Source: Desertivirga brevis (GTDB taxonomy: Bacteria; Bacteroidota; Bacteroidia; Sphingobacteriales; Sphingobacteriaceae). From it: a DNA stretch of 64,000 bases. Within the stretch, counting starts at the first letter, position 1. Each line of letters begins with the position of its first letter. Shown one piece after another: positions 41,761 to 50,631 of this stretch. Made by a program: the position numbers and the translations under genes. The stretch covers positions 1,550,001 through 1,614,000 of the forward strand of contig NZ_JAFEWF010000001.1 in the NCBI RefSeq assembly GCF_017355835.1. Direction: 5' to 3'. The notes under the pieces are model-generated. The model worked only from the letters and a program-made list of their open reading frames with translations, made no database searches and was not told the origin of the DNA.

Positions 41761-43259
41761 AAGAGGAATTAATAGATACCACCCATTCTATAAAGATCAA
41801 TCTTCCCGGAGGCATCGTAGCAGCCGGAGATTTACTGGTAATACTGAATGCTGCAGAAAAAGCAGGTGTAAATAAAATCAGCCTTGGGAACAGGCAGCAA
41901 CTCTTTCTGACGGTAAAGGATGAAAAGCTGGAAGACCTGGAACATGAGTTCCTGATGGAAGACATTGAATATGAAAAAGATTCAGATACATTCCCCAATA
42001 TTATCAGCTCTTATGTTTCAGAAGACATCTTCAGTGTCTCCAACTGGCTTCGTGAAGGGGTATATAAGGATATCCTCGATGGGTTTGACTTCAAACCCCG
42101 CCTAAAGATAAATCTTGCAGATAACAACCAAAGTTTCATACCCTTCTTTACTGGAAATCTGAACTTCATTGCTTCTAACTTAAGTAATTTTTGGCACCTC
42201 CATATCCGTTTCCCTAAGTCGAACACTTTTTATTACTGGCCCAACCTGGTTTATACCGAGGATATTGCTATCTTATGCAAACTTATAGAGGAGAACATTT
42301 TTGCTAACAAAAATCTCTTTTACGATCAGGAGACCGTAGATGGATCTGTTCTCTTTGAGAAGATTTCAGTACTAAAAAGGTTCATTACTCAGGAGCCTAC
42401 AGAGCCCTTAACTCTTCCCGACTTTCAGCTTCCCTATTACGAAGGATTTAATAAATACGGAAACAAATATTGGCTGGGGATATATAAGCGTAACGAAGAA
42501 TATTCTATTTCATTTCTGAAAGACATTTGTTCGATCTGCCTTCAAAGCAGGGTTGGCCAGATTTACACAACGCCCTGGAAATCACTTATTATTAAAGACA
42601 TTAACCCTGAAAACAGAAAGCTTTGGAATTTTATCCTTGCCAAAAACAGGGTTAATGTTCGACACGCATCTAACGAGTTAAACTGGCAAATTGAAGACCA
42701 GTGCGTTTATGGGTTAAAGCTCAAACAACATTTGGTAAGGCAATTTGATCTCGAGGATATTCGTACGTTCAAGCTATGCTTTGCCATCAAAATAAATCCT
42801 AAAACGGGACTATTCGGATCAGTTATTATTAAGAAACAGTTTGAAACAACTGAAGGAGAGCCTGATAACTTTGATGTGCTGCATACGCGAGATTTCAATC
42901 CGAATTCCAAAGACTTTGTGACCTACCGCACAGATGTATCCTACGATGACCTCGCAGAGGTCCTTATCAAGCTATCAGACCACTTCTATACCTTACAGAC
43001 TGACGGAGATACCATTTCACCTTCTATTCTATCTGCTGTTAATGAGCCCGAGTTGGAAGAAGAGAAAGTTTTTGTGCACCAGTGCAAGCATTGCGCAACG
43101 GTTTATGATCAGGAATATGGTGAAGAATTCAATGGTATAGCAGCAGGTACTGCTTTCTCGGCTTTACCAAACAACTACACCTGCCCCACTTGTGATTCAG
43201 CTAAAGGAGATTTTACAGAAGTTGACAAAAACTCTTTGGCACAATTGGTACTTTTGTAG
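41757..43259 (+). CDS. Rubredoxin protein on a siroheme-less nitrite/sulfite-reductase-like scaffold
   Basis: 500 residues, cytoplasmic. The C-terminus (about 438-492) is a rubredoxin: CKHC (443, 446) and CPTC (476, 479) with YDQEYG between. The first ~430 residues look like two ferredoxin-like half-domains of nitrite/sulfite reductases: GIVAAGDLLVIL..AEKAG..KISLGNRQQLFLTV, and later SRVGQIYTTPWKSLII. The siroheme/[4Fe-4S] pattern C-x5-C...C-x3-C is absent, so it cannot be a reductase of that kind. Four-base overlap with the nitrate reductase gene suggests a stoichiometric partner, perhaps an electron-transfer or assembly subunit. Function inferred from context only. Confidence 0.75.
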   Translation: MKEELIDTTHSIKINLPGGIVAAGDLLVILNAAEKAGVNKISLGNRQQLFLTVKDEKLEDLEHEFLMEDIEYEKDSDTFPNIISSYVSEDIFSVSNWLREGVYKDILDGFDFKPRLKINLADNNQSFIPFFTGNLNFIASNLSNFWHLHIRFPKSNTFYYWPNLVYTEDIAILCKLIEENIFANKNLFYDQETVDGSVLFEKISVLKRFITQEPTEPLTLPDFQLPYYEGFNKYGNKYWLGIYKRNEEYSISFLKDICSICLQSRVGQIYTTPWKSLIIKDINPENRKLWNFILAKNRVNVRHASNELNWQIEDQCVYGLKLKQHLVRQFDLEDIRTFKLCFAIKINPKTGLFGSVIIKKQFETTEGEPDNFDVLHTRDFNPNSKDFVTYRTDVSYDDLAEVLIKLSDHFYTLQTDGDTISPSILSAVNEPELEEEKVFVHQCKHCATVYDQEYGEEFNGIAAGTAFSALPNNYTCPTCDSAKGDFTEVDKNSLAQLVLL

Positions 43260-43263
43260 AAGA

Positions 43264-43995
43264 ATGGATTTAAACCTACTGCTTGCACTATCTCTTTTCG
43301 TGATAGGATTTCTGTATGCATCTGTTGGGCACGGCGGAGCTAGCGGCTATCTCGCGGTATTATCCATATTTGCTATTCCGGTATCAGAGTATAAACCATT
43401 GATCCTGGTTTTAAATATTCTGGTGGCGAGCATGGGCTTTATTCAGTTTACAAGAGCAGGCTATTTTAAATGGCGGTTATGCTGGCCTTTTCTTCTTACA
43501 TCCATTCCAGCAGCTTTTATAGGTTCTAAAATGCCTATCAAGGGAGATTTGTACAATCTTCTTTTAGGCTTAGCCCTTGTCGTTCCGGTAATCAGACTGC
43601 TTGGATTTACCCCTGTTGAAAAACTTCAGCGAAAAGTTGTTAAAGTTCCTTTAGCACTGTTTATTGGGGTCATTATAGGTTTCTTGTCGGGCATGTTGAA
43701 TATTGGGGGAGGAATATTTTTGAGCCCTGTCTTGATCTTATTAGCCTGGGCAGATGCGAAAGAAGCCGCCGCGGCTTCTGCTATTTTTATTGTCCTTAAT
43801 TCAGCTTCGGGTCTTTTAGGCTTTAATGGTCAAATCAATTTCGACATTTCTTCTTCTGCGTGGTTTATCGCAGCTTTGTGTGGCGGAATTGCGGGGGCCT
43901 ACTGGGGAAGTCAACGTTTTAAAGTTGTCACTGTCAGATACCTGTTGACAGCTGTTCTGGCAATAGCTTCCGTAAAACTTATATTTTTTATGTGA
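43264..43995 (+). CDS. TauE/SafE-family anion permease
   Basis: 243 residues from the ATG at 43264; a frame extension back to 43192 overlaps the rubredoxin gene and is not family-like. About eight helices; the duplicated family motif appears as GHGGASGYLAVL (helix 1-2 loop) and GMLNIGGGIFLSPVLIL. Family members export sulfite, sulfoacetate or related anions. Inside a nitrate reductase/Moco operon it could export excess nitrite or move molybdate or sulfur oxyanions; the substrate is not determined by sequence. Its stop overlaps the moaA ATG by one base (TGATG). Confidence 0.85.
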   Translation: MDLNLLLALSLFVIGFLYASVGHGGASGYLAVLSIFAIPVSEYKPLILVLNILVASMGFIQFTRAGYFKWRLCWPFLLTSIPAAFIGSKMPIKGDLYNLLLGLALVVPVIRLLGFTPVEKLQRKVVKVPLALFIGVIIGFLSGMLNIGGGIFLSPVLILLAWADAKEAAAASAIFIVLNSASGLLGFNGQINFDISSSAWFIAALCGGIAGAYWGSQRFKVVTVRYLLTAVLAIASVKLIFFM

Positions 43996-44957
43996 TGGTT
44001 GAACTTAGAGATGATTTTGAGAGAAAGTTTAAGACTCTGCGGGTAAGCCTAATAAATACCTGCAATCTTGGCTGCGTGTACTGCACCTGCGGGACAGAGG
44101 ATTTGAAAGAGAACCATCTTTTAACCCAAGAAAAAGGAATTTCGGCTCACGAACTTTCCGCGATCATTTCAAACCTTCACAATACTCTCCAATTGGAGAC
44201 GGTTCGCTTTACCGGAGGCGAGCCTCTGCTATATAAAGATCTTCTGAAAATCGTTTCATCGGTTAAACAACTTGGTATTAACGATTTAAAAATTACCACT
44301 AACGGCCTTCTATTAGAAAATATCGCAGCAGACCTCGCATCAGCAGGTATTACATCCATGAATGTTTCTCTCGATGCTATCGATGAAGATATATTTTACA
44401 AGGTTAGTCGCAGAAGTGGAATACATAGAATCCTCAGGGGAATTGACAAGGCAATAGAGAGCGGCATTGACGTCAAGATCAATTCAGTGGTAATGAAAGG
44501 TTTAAATGAGGATCAGGTTCTTCCATTGCTCAACTTTGCTTTTAGCAGAAACCTTAGGATCCGCTTTTTGGAGATCATGGCAATGGGACATTTGTTTGGA
44601 CAGTCAGAGAAGCACTTCTTCTCTCAGGATGAAATCTTGTCGCTGATCAATACCCGCTATGAATTTACCCGGCAACTGCGAAAAAACTCTTCCACTGCTA
44701 ACTATTGGAAAACTGAAGAGGGACATATTTTTGGAATAGTGGCTAACGAAAGCGAGCCTTTTTGTGGAGACTGCAATCGACTGAGACTGGATTCACTAGG
44801 CAACATCTATGGTTGCCTAAGTAGCAATTTCCCAATCTCTGTTAGAAATGTTCAGAAGGATGAAGAGTTAACAGAAAAACTCCAGGTGGCTATGTGGCAA
44901 AAACAAACGGTTAAATTTACAGGCAGTAGCTTAAGTATGCTTAATATTGGAGGATAA
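43995..44957 (+). CDS. moaA: GTP 3',8-cyclase
   Basis: 320 residues from the ATG at 43995 (a GTG at 43992 is less likely). Radical-SAM cluster CNLGCVYC; GGEPLL; and the second [4Fe-4S] site C-x2-C-x13-C (PFCGDCNRLRL ... YGCL). The protein ends in the required Gly-Gly (NIGG). It converts GTP to 3',8-cyclo-GTP, the first Moco step. It is coupled to the TauE gene upstream and followed after 2 bases by moaD. Confidence 0.95.
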   Translation: MVELRDDFERKFKTLRVSLINTCNLGCVYCTCGTEDLKENHLLTQEKGISAHELSAIISNLHNTLQLETVRFTGGEPLLYKDLLKIVSSVKQLGINDLKITTNGLLLENIAADLASAGITSMNVSLDAIDEDIFYKVSRRSGIHRILRGIDKAIESGIDVKINSVVMKGLNEDQVLPLLNFAFSRNLRIRFLEIMAMGHLFGQSEKHFFSQDEILSLINTRYEFTRQLRKNSSTANYWKTEEGHIFGIVANESEPFCGDCNRLRLDSLGNIYGCLSSNFPISVRNVQKDEELTEKLQVAMWQKQTVKFTGSSLSMLNIGG

Positions 44958-44959
44958 CG

Positions 44960-45193
44960 ATGACGATAGAAGTTTATGCAATGTTGAAAGATTATTTTGA
45001 GAAGCAGTTTATTATCAAAGAACAGATCACCGACATAAATTCGCTAAAAGAATATCTTTCTGAACAGAAACCAGAAGCAACAGGCATTTTACGTTCCTGC
45101 AGATTTGCGGTAGATGATGAGTTTGTTAGCGACACTTACCAATTGAAAGAAAATGACAGCATTAGCATCATCCCTCCCAGCAGTGGAGGTTAG
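44960..45193 (+). CDS. moaD: Molybdopterin synthase small subunit
   Basis: 77 residues with a ubiquitin-like fold: hydrophobic first strand (IEVYAML), FAVDDEFV, and the C-terminal PPSSGG, whose terminal glycine becomes the thiocarboxylate sulfur donor. It pairs with MoaE, whose gene overlaps its end. The adenylyltransferase MoeB needed to activate it is not in the window. Confidence 0.93.
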   Translation: MTIEVYAMLKDYFEKQFIIKEQITDINSLKEYLSEQKPEATGILRSCRFAVDDEFVSDTYQLKENDSISIIPPSSGG

Positions 45194-45674
45194 CCAATAT
45201 ATTTCTTCAGACCCGCTTGATCTTGCTGGATTGCTTGCTAAAAGTCACCATCCGCTTGCGGGTGCCGTTGTTCTTTTCAGTGGCGACGTGAGAGATAACA
45301 ATCTCGGAAGACAGGTTGACTATCTCGAATATGAGGCCAAAGAAAGCATGGCTGCAAAAATGATCCATGAGATATTGCAAGAAGCAAAAGAACGCTGGCA
45401 TCTAAACATAGCTGTTGCTCAACACCGTACGGGTAAAGTAGCTGTTGGTGAATGCGCTGTAGTTGTAATAACTGCAACACCTCATCGACGCGAAGCATAC
45501 GAGGCCAACCGCTACATTATTGACCGGATTAAACACGAGGTTCCGATATGGAAGTGTGAGTATTTTACGGATGGCACGAAGAAGTGGGGAGGCAATTGTA
45601 ATTGCCATGATATCACAGGCGATCCGAACAAGCACTTATATGAGAGCGAAGCTACCCTACCTCTAAAGGGTTAG
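45153..45674 (+). CDS. moaE: Molybdopterin synthase large subunit
   Basis: 173 residues from the ATG at 45153, which overlaps moaD by 41 bases. A GTG at 45183 gives an 11-base overlap and an N-terminus closer to the family, so the true start is uncertain. Family motifs: GAVVLFSGDVRDNN, YLEYEA, HRTGKVAVGE, PHRREAYEANRYIIDRIKHEVPIWKCE with the active-site lysines, and KKWGGN. It transfers sulfur from MoaD to precursor Z to form molybdopterin. Confidence 0.94.
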   Translation: MTALASSLPAVEVSQYISSDPLDLAGLLAKSHHPLAGAVVLFSGDVRDNNLGRQVDYLEYEAKESMAAKMIHEILQEAKERWHLNIAVAQHRTGKVAVGECAVVVITATPHRREAYEANRYIIDRIKHEVPIWKCEYFTDGTKKWGGNCNCHDITGDPNKHLYESEATLPLKG

Positions 45675-45784
45675 TAACCTAGGCGCATGGCCAGCGCCCT
45701 AATAGGGAGAAGCGAGCGCATAAACAGGGAGTAGTAATAAACGCGCTTCCACTTCAAGAGGCTAAAGATCAAATAAGATAGATT
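45675..45784. other. GC-rich structured gap between moaE and the SelW-like gene
   Basis: 110 bases richer in G+C than the surroundings. GGCGC (45682-45686) pairs with GCGCC (45694-45698), and a second set of GCGC blocks follows. No U-run, so not a simple terminator; it may be an mRNA processing or stabilising structure. Confidence 0.35.
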
Positions 45785-46105
45785 ATGAACGAAATGCATT
45801 CCCCATTTAGAGAATTAGGGGGTAAACCAACCATAACAATTGAGTACTGTCCAAAATGCGGATGGATGCTCCGTTCTGCTTACTTTGCCCAGGAGCTTCT
45901 TACGACTTTTTCCGAGGATGTGAAAGGGGTGCTGCTTGCCCCCTCTGAAACGAGCGGAACTTTTAAAATATTTATAGAAACTAAATTGATTTTTGACCGA
46001 AAAACTGCAGGAGGCTTCCCTGAAATAAAGGAACTGAAACAGATCGTTCGGGACATTGTTAATCCCGAAAAAAGTCTGGGTCACTCTGACAAAAAACAAT
46101 CATGA
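45785..46105 (+). CDS. SelW/SelT/Rdx-family thioredoxin-fold protein
   Basis: 106 residues. The redox motif is C-x2-C in IEYCPKCGWM, followed by family-typical LRSAYFAQELLTTF, a glycine-bearing strand (SGTFKIFIE), DRKTAGGFPEIKELKQIVRDIV and an SLGHSD end. Both positions are cysteine, not selenocysteine. Such proteins are thought to act as thiol oxidoreductases. The stop overlaps the mobA start as ATGA, so it is made together with Moco enzymes; a role in sulfur or thiol chemistry of cofactor insertion is speculative. Confidence 0.88.
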   Translation: MNEMHSPFRELGGKPTITIEYCPKCGWMLRSAYFAQELLTTFSEDVKGVLLAPSETSGTFKIFIETKLIFDRKTAGGFPEIKELKQIVRDIVNPEKSLGHSDKKQS

Positions 46106-46665
46106 GTAAGCTAATAGGAGTTATTTTATGCGGAGGCGAGAGCAAACGTATGGGCCGGGATAAAGGCCTGATTGAACAAGATGGCAAACACTGGGCGGTT
46201 TTAATAGCTGAAAAATTAAAGCAGCTGGAACTTCCTGTTGTAGTTTCGATCAACGGGAAACAGCAGGCTGACTACGAAACCCTTTTCCCTGACACTCCTT
46301 TGATTGTTGATAAGCTTAGCATTAATGGCCCCTTAAACGGATTGCTTACTATTCATGAGCACTTTCCCGATAAAGATATATTACTAATGGCTACAGACCT
46401 TATAGACATGGACGGAGACACTCTTAATAATCTTCTACAGGTTTACAATAATGAGCCAGGCTTTGACTTCTACGCTTACGAACAGGATGGATTTGCACAA
46501 TCTTTCTGCTCAATCTTTACCTCCCAGGGGTTAAAGGGTGTATTCGAACGTTTTATGAATAAAGAGCTAAAGAAATACAGTTTGCACGACCGCTTTAACG
46601 AAGGCAAGACAAAGTTCATCCCCTTAAACAATATCCAAGCTTTTAATAATTACAACAATTTGTAA
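46102..46665 (+). CDS. mobA: Molybdenum cofactor guanylyltransferase
   Basis: 187 residues. The nucleotide-binding loop is ILCGGESKRMGRDKGL; NGPLNGLL and MATDLIDMD match the GTP- and metal-binding segments. MobA attaches GMP to Mo-molybdopterin to give the MGD form used by NasA/NapA-type nitrate reductases, consistent with the enzyme encoded upstream. It is the last gene of the run; the next gene is convergent and starts 15 bases beyond. Confidence 0.93.
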   Translation: MSKLIGVILCGGESKRMGRDKGLIEQDGKHWAVLIAEKLKQLELPVVVSINGKQQADYETLFPDTPLIVDKLSINGPLNGLLTIHEHFPDKDILLMATDLIDMDGDTLNNLLQVYNNEPGFDFYAYEQDGFAQSFCSIFTSQGLKGVFERFMNKELKKYSLHDRFNEGKTKFIPLNNIQAFNNYNNL

Positions 46666-46679
46666 GAACCAAAATATCT

Positions 46680-47474
46680 TTATAAAAAGGGTACGTAAAG
46701 CTGTTCCGTTTGCTGTGTCTGGGCACTAAAATAACCCAGGGCTCCATTACTTATATTAGAAACAGGATTTGCCGGCGTAACAGAAGCGCCTCCCCTACTT
46801 CTGTTTTGATCGAGGCCAAACCAATAACGGTAAATAACAGGATCAATACAGTGCATTTCAACTGCTACCTTGTCGCCGCTTTTTAAATCCACATCCACAT
46901 CAAAAAGGTCTCGAGTTACCTGCTTTCCGTCTGTAAAATCATCGCTATAAACGAATATTGAACTAGTCTTTACCTCATTTACCGATAACACAAAACGATA
47001 GTAGTTCTTTATCTGTGGGGGATCCCGAAAGATCAGCTGAAGAGAAGTACGGCTATTATTGAATATAGTGGTACTTTGGAATCCAATAGAGTCTATAGTG
47101 ACTTGCGAAGGCATCCTGGATTGAGCTGTGTAGCTTTTCCTGTTGTATAAGATACTTAAGGAATAGGTTCTTCCGGGAATTCCCCTCATTCGACGCGAGC
47201 TATAGATCCCGGGAGCCCTCTCCCGGAAAGCATAGGTGATTCCGTCCTGGTCTTTAACCGTAACAGTAGCTCCGGATACGCCGGGAAATCTATTTGACTC
47301 GCCAATAGGTACGGAAGATGTGATTCTAACTGATTGCGTATCCGTTCTGTTATTGATCACACCTTCTATTACCAATAAAGGGTCTGAACCTTTTAGCTCA
47401 ATATCGATCACTTTCTCACAGGCCGAAAAAAACAGCAGGGCAAACAGAACAAAAAAGGTTTGAATCAATCGCAT
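46680..47474 (-). CDS. DUF4249 outer-membrane-associated lipoprotein
   Basis: 264 residues. The signal peptide has a lipobox (FFSAC, cysteine about residue 19). Then EKVIDIELKGSDPLLVIEGVINN and the immunoglobulin-like region with TVKDQDG are typical of DUF4249, a Bacteroidota family found beside TonB-dependent receptors. It probably works with the receptor encoded 4 bases upstream in uptake of an unknown ligand. Confidence 0.88.
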   Translation of the reverse strand: MRLIQTFFVLFALLFFSACEKVIDIELKGSDPLLVIEGVINNRTDTQSVRITSSVPIGESNRFPGVSGATVTVKDQDGITYAFRERAPGIYSSRRMRGIPGRTYSLSILYNRKSYTAQSRMPSQVTIDSIGFQSTTIFNNSRTSLQLIFRDPPQIKNYYRFVLSVNEVKTSSIFVYSDDFTDGKQVTRDLFDVDVDLKSGDKVAVEMHCIDPVIYRYWFGLDQNRSRGGASVTPANPVSNISNGALGYFSAQTQQTEQLYVPFL

Positions 47475-47478
47475 CGTG

Positions 47479-49821
47479 CTAATATTTGAAGTTCCAGGTT
47501 ACAGATGGAATAATACCGAATAATGATGTTTGAACAGCTTGTGTTCTGCCTGGGTCCTCTGGATTATCCTTAAATTCAACAATATATGCATTCTTCCGGT
47601 TATACAAATTATAAACACTAAACGTCCAGCTTGACTTGAAGCGTTTATTAGCTTTACCATTAAGTGTTGCTCCAAAGTCCAAACGATGATATTCAGGCAT
47701 TCTGTAACCATTTCGCTCAGAGTACAGGTATTCTGTATGACCATCTAATTGATATTTACCACTCGGGTAGGTTACGGCATTCCCAGTATTATAGACGAAA
47801 GTAGCAGAAAGCGTCCAACGTTTGCCGGGGTTATAGATGTTTACCAAGGACAGGTCATGAGTGCGATCTTGCCGTGCTGGAAAATAATTGCCGTGATCAA
47901 TTCCAGCAAAACTTCTTTCAGTTCTGGAAATTGTATAAGCTATCCAACCGTTGTATCTACCTTGTTTCTTTTTTAGAAACAACTCCGCTCCATACGCCCT
48001 TCCTTTGCCAAATAATAGCTCCGATTCAACATCAGCATTCCCTCTAAGATTAGCAGCATTCTTGTAATCGATCTGATTCTCCATTTTCTTGTAATAAAGC
48101 TCGGTAGAAAATTCGAAGTTATCATTAAAGAAATTTCTGTAATAGCCGAGCGAGGCTTGGTCCGCAATCTCAGGCTTAATATTATTACTGCTCATTACCC
48201 AAGTATCTGTTGGTAAACTTGCTGTTGAATTGGAAAGTAAGTGCAGATTTTGAGTATTGCGGGTAAGTGAGGCTTTTACAGATGAATTGTTATCAAGCTG
48301 AAGACTTGCCGCCAGCCGTGGCTCCAAATTAAGATAAGACTTAACAACCTCTCCTTTCTGGTACTCTTTTGAGTCTATAGCTGAGCCGGTATCATTGTAA
48401 GTTTTAATAGAACCCGGACCCAGTAAGCCGAAAGAGCTAGTCCGTAATCCGTAATTTATACTAAGGTAATTAGAAACTTTCCATTCGTCAGATATGTAAG
48501 CAGCTAGTTCAACTCCTTGCCGACTTGCAATTACTTTACTATTTATGTCTGAGGTCGAGGAAGAAATTATCTCGCCGGGCCTGATCTTATGATGATTGGC
48601 ATTTAAACCGAAACGAACGGTATGATTGCTGGCGGCAAAGTATTGGTAATCTTGCTTCAGGTTCCAGTCCCGTATTATCGATGTTACCCTGAAATCACTT
48701 CCCTCGCTTAGGTTTTCAATCGCATAATCATAATCACTGTAGATCAAACTTGTATTAGAAAAAAGCTTATTGCTAAATAAATGGTTCCAGCGAATAGTGG
48801 CAGTAGAGTTACCCCAATTGAAATAAAAGCTCTTATTTAGGCCAAGTTGATCCTTTCCAAAATAACCGGATACATAGATCGTATTATTATCGTTAAGCTT
48901 GTAATTTGCCTTGACATTGAAGTCATAAAAATAAAGCACAGTTTTGCGAAGTGTAGTATCTGGTGATAATTTCAAAAAAAGATCCGCATAGGTCCTTCTG
49001 CCACTCACCATGAACGACCCCTTTCCCTTGTTAATAGGGCCTTCCACTTTTAAACGTGAGGCAATCAGTCCAATACCCCCTTCAGCTGTATACTCCTTTC
49101 TATTCCCCTCGTTCATTGTTATATCTACCACAGATGCAAGTCTTCCTCCATATTGAGCAGGCATTCCCCCCTTATAAACAGAAACATCCTTTATTGCATC
49201 TGAGTTGAAAGTTGAAAAGAATCCAAGAAGATGCGAAGCATTGTAAACATTTGCTTCGTCTAACAGAATGAGATTTTGATCAGAAGACCCTCCACGTACA
49301 TAAAAACCGCTATTTCCTTCCCCTGCCGACTTAATTCCTGGAAGCAACTGAATTGTTTTTAAGATATCTCTTTCACCTAATAGTACAGGGATGTTCTTCA
49401 CTCCCTCCATATTAAGCTTGTCTAAACCCATTTGGGGACGAATAATCTGTTCTTTCGACGACTGGCTATTGATAACCACTTCTCTTAATTGACTGGTCGG
49501 AGCCAATTCGAAATTTAGGTTTTGATTAGCCAGGACATTAATTTTTTTTGAAAGGGTGCGGTAACCGATATAGCTTATCTGGATAGTAAGCTCTCCAGAC
49601 CCTGTACTTATAGAGTAGAAACCGTAGGTATTAGTAGAAGTGCCTTTATTCTCTTCAAGAATTCTTACAGAAGCACCGATCAATGTTTCTCCAGACACAG
49701 AATCTTTTATTACCCCTTTAATGGTGTACTTTAATTGGGCCGAAAGCTGACATGGAAGCATCATGAACAACGAAGCAAGAAGGAATAATCTAGTAAGAGG
49801 ATATTTTATCCCTTTGGGCAT
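47479..49821 (-). CDS. TonB-dependent outer-membrane receptor
   Basis: 780 residues: signal peptide, a CarboxypepD_reg-like domain (GVIKDSVSGETLIGASVRI), a plug domain (LLPGIKSAGEGNSGFYVRGGSSDQNLILLDEANVYN) and a long beta barrel ending in an aromatic residue (NFKY). The receptor and DUF4249 lipoprotein form an operon. The ligand is unknown; no siderophore or glycan genes adjoin. It is shorter than SusC and has no SusD partner. Confidence 0.93.
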   Translation of the reverse strand: MPKGIKYPLTRLFLLASLFMMLPCQLSAQLKYTIKGVIKDSVSGETLIGASVRILEENKGTSTNTYGFYSISTGSGELTIQISYIGYRTLSKKINVLANQNLNFELAPTSQLREVVINSQSSKEQIIRPQMGLDKLNMEGVKNIPVLLGERDILKTIQLLPGIKSAGEGNSGFYVRGGSSDQNLILLDEANVYNASHLLGFFSTFNSDAIKDVSVYKGGMPAQYGGRLASVVDITMNEGNRKEYTAEGGIGLIASRLKVEGPINKGKGSFMVSGRRTYADLFLKLSPDTTLRKTVLYFYDFNVKANYKLNDNNTIYVSGYFGKDQLGLNKSFYFNWGNSTATIRWNHLFSNKLFSNTSLIYSDYDYAIENLSEGSDFRVTSIIRDWNLKQDYQYFAASNHTVRFGLNANHHKIRPGEIISSSTSDINSKVIASRQGVELAAYISDEWKVSNYLSINYGLRTSSFGLLGPGSIKTYNDTGSAIDSKEYQKGEVVKSYLNLEPRLAASLQLDNNSSVKASLTRNTQNLHLLSNSTASLPTDTWVMSSNNIKPEIADQASLGYYRNFFNDNFEFSTELYYKKMENQIDYKNAANLRGNADVESELLFGKGRAYGAELFLKKKQGRYNGWIAYTISRTERSFAGIDHGNYFPARQDRTHDLSLVNIYNPGKRWTLSATFVYNTGNAVTYPSGKYQLDGHTEYLYSERNGYRMPEYHRLDFGATLNGKANKRFKSSWTFSVYNLYNRKNAYIVEFKDNPEDPGRTQAVQTSLFGIIPSVTWNFKY

Positions 49822-49977
49822 GTTGGTATCAATTATCCGCTAAGATAACAATTGGTGCATTGGCCCTACTAATAATTCTGAATTCTCAGGCTAGTTAACC
49901 TGTCAGGTATAGCAGAAATTCAACTTATCTTAAACAAAAACTCTGTTCAGCCTTTTTACTATGTATAAATTTTCGCT

Positions 49978-50547
49978 ATGGAAAAACTACATGGGACAAC
50001 CGTTCAGGAGCAACTTGAGGAAATAGAACATATAAAAAAAGTACGGGAGGTGGCAGATAAGATTAAAGACATTAAGATTGCCATGCTCACCACCGTAAAT
50101 AATGAGGGAAAGCCGCACAGCAGGCCAATGTACACTTTCGATGTCAAAGACGATGGTATTATATGGATGTTTCTTGCGAAAGACTCTCATAAGGTAAAAG
50201 AAATCGAAACTAACCCTAATGTAATTTTAAATTACAGCAATCCGCAGCACGATCTATACATAACGGTAAACGGACTGGCAGAAGTGAGCGACAATCCTGT
50301 AAAAATCGAAGAGTTATGGAGCGACCGCTTTAAGGCTTGGTTTCCCTATGGGAAAACTGATCCCAACCTTGCACTTCTAAAGATCACTCCTCAGCAGGCA
50401 GAGTACTGGCAGAGCCCTGATATTTTACTTGCTCAAATTGTTTCCCTTGTAAAAAACACTATAAGTGGAAATGCATATGAAGAGGGCGAAAACAAGAAAA
50501 TAGACTTTTTAACTAACCAACACGGGGAGGACAAGAAGAATACTTAA
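49978..50547 (+). CDS. Pyridoxamine 5'-phosphate oxidase-like (general stress protein 26 type)
   Basis: 189 residues. A split-barrel flavin fold is indicated by IAMLTTVNNEGKPHSRPMYTF, GIIWMFLAKDSHKVKEIETNPNVILNYS and YWQSPD. Related general stress proteins bind FMN or FAD and are not true PNPOx enzymes. A 30-residue helical N-terminus precedes the barrel and a charged tail ends it. It has its own upstream region and a terminator downstream. Confidence 0.87.
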   Translation: MEKLHGTTVQEQLEEIEHIKKVREVADKIKDIKIAMLTTVNNEGKPHSRPMYTFDVKDDGIIWMFLAKDSHKVKEIETNPNVILNYSNPQHDLYITVNGLAEVSDNPVKIEELWSDRFKAWFPYGKTDPNLALLKITPQQAEYWQSPDILLAQIVSLVKNTISGNAYEEGENKKIDFLTNQHGEDKKNT

Positions 50548-50587
50548 TCACCAAGGTTATTAGTGACCTAATTTATAGAAATCAATA

Positions 50588-50627
50588 AAAAACAGAAAGG
50601 CGTAGATGACTCCGCCTTTCTGTTTTT
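50588..50627. terminator. Bidirectional terminator
   Basis: A perfect 15-base stem (AAAAACAGAAAGGCG / CGCCTTTCTGTTTTT) with a 10-base loop lies between the plus-strand PNPOx-like gene and the end of minus-strand mutS2. The A-run and T-run arms make it functional both ways. Confidence 0.9.
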
Positions 50628-50631
50628 TATA

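Noticed and set aside
25475..46665. Nitrate cluster as a recently acquired island
   Set aside because: No integrase, transposase or flanking direct repeats; codon use and base composition look like those of the neighbours.
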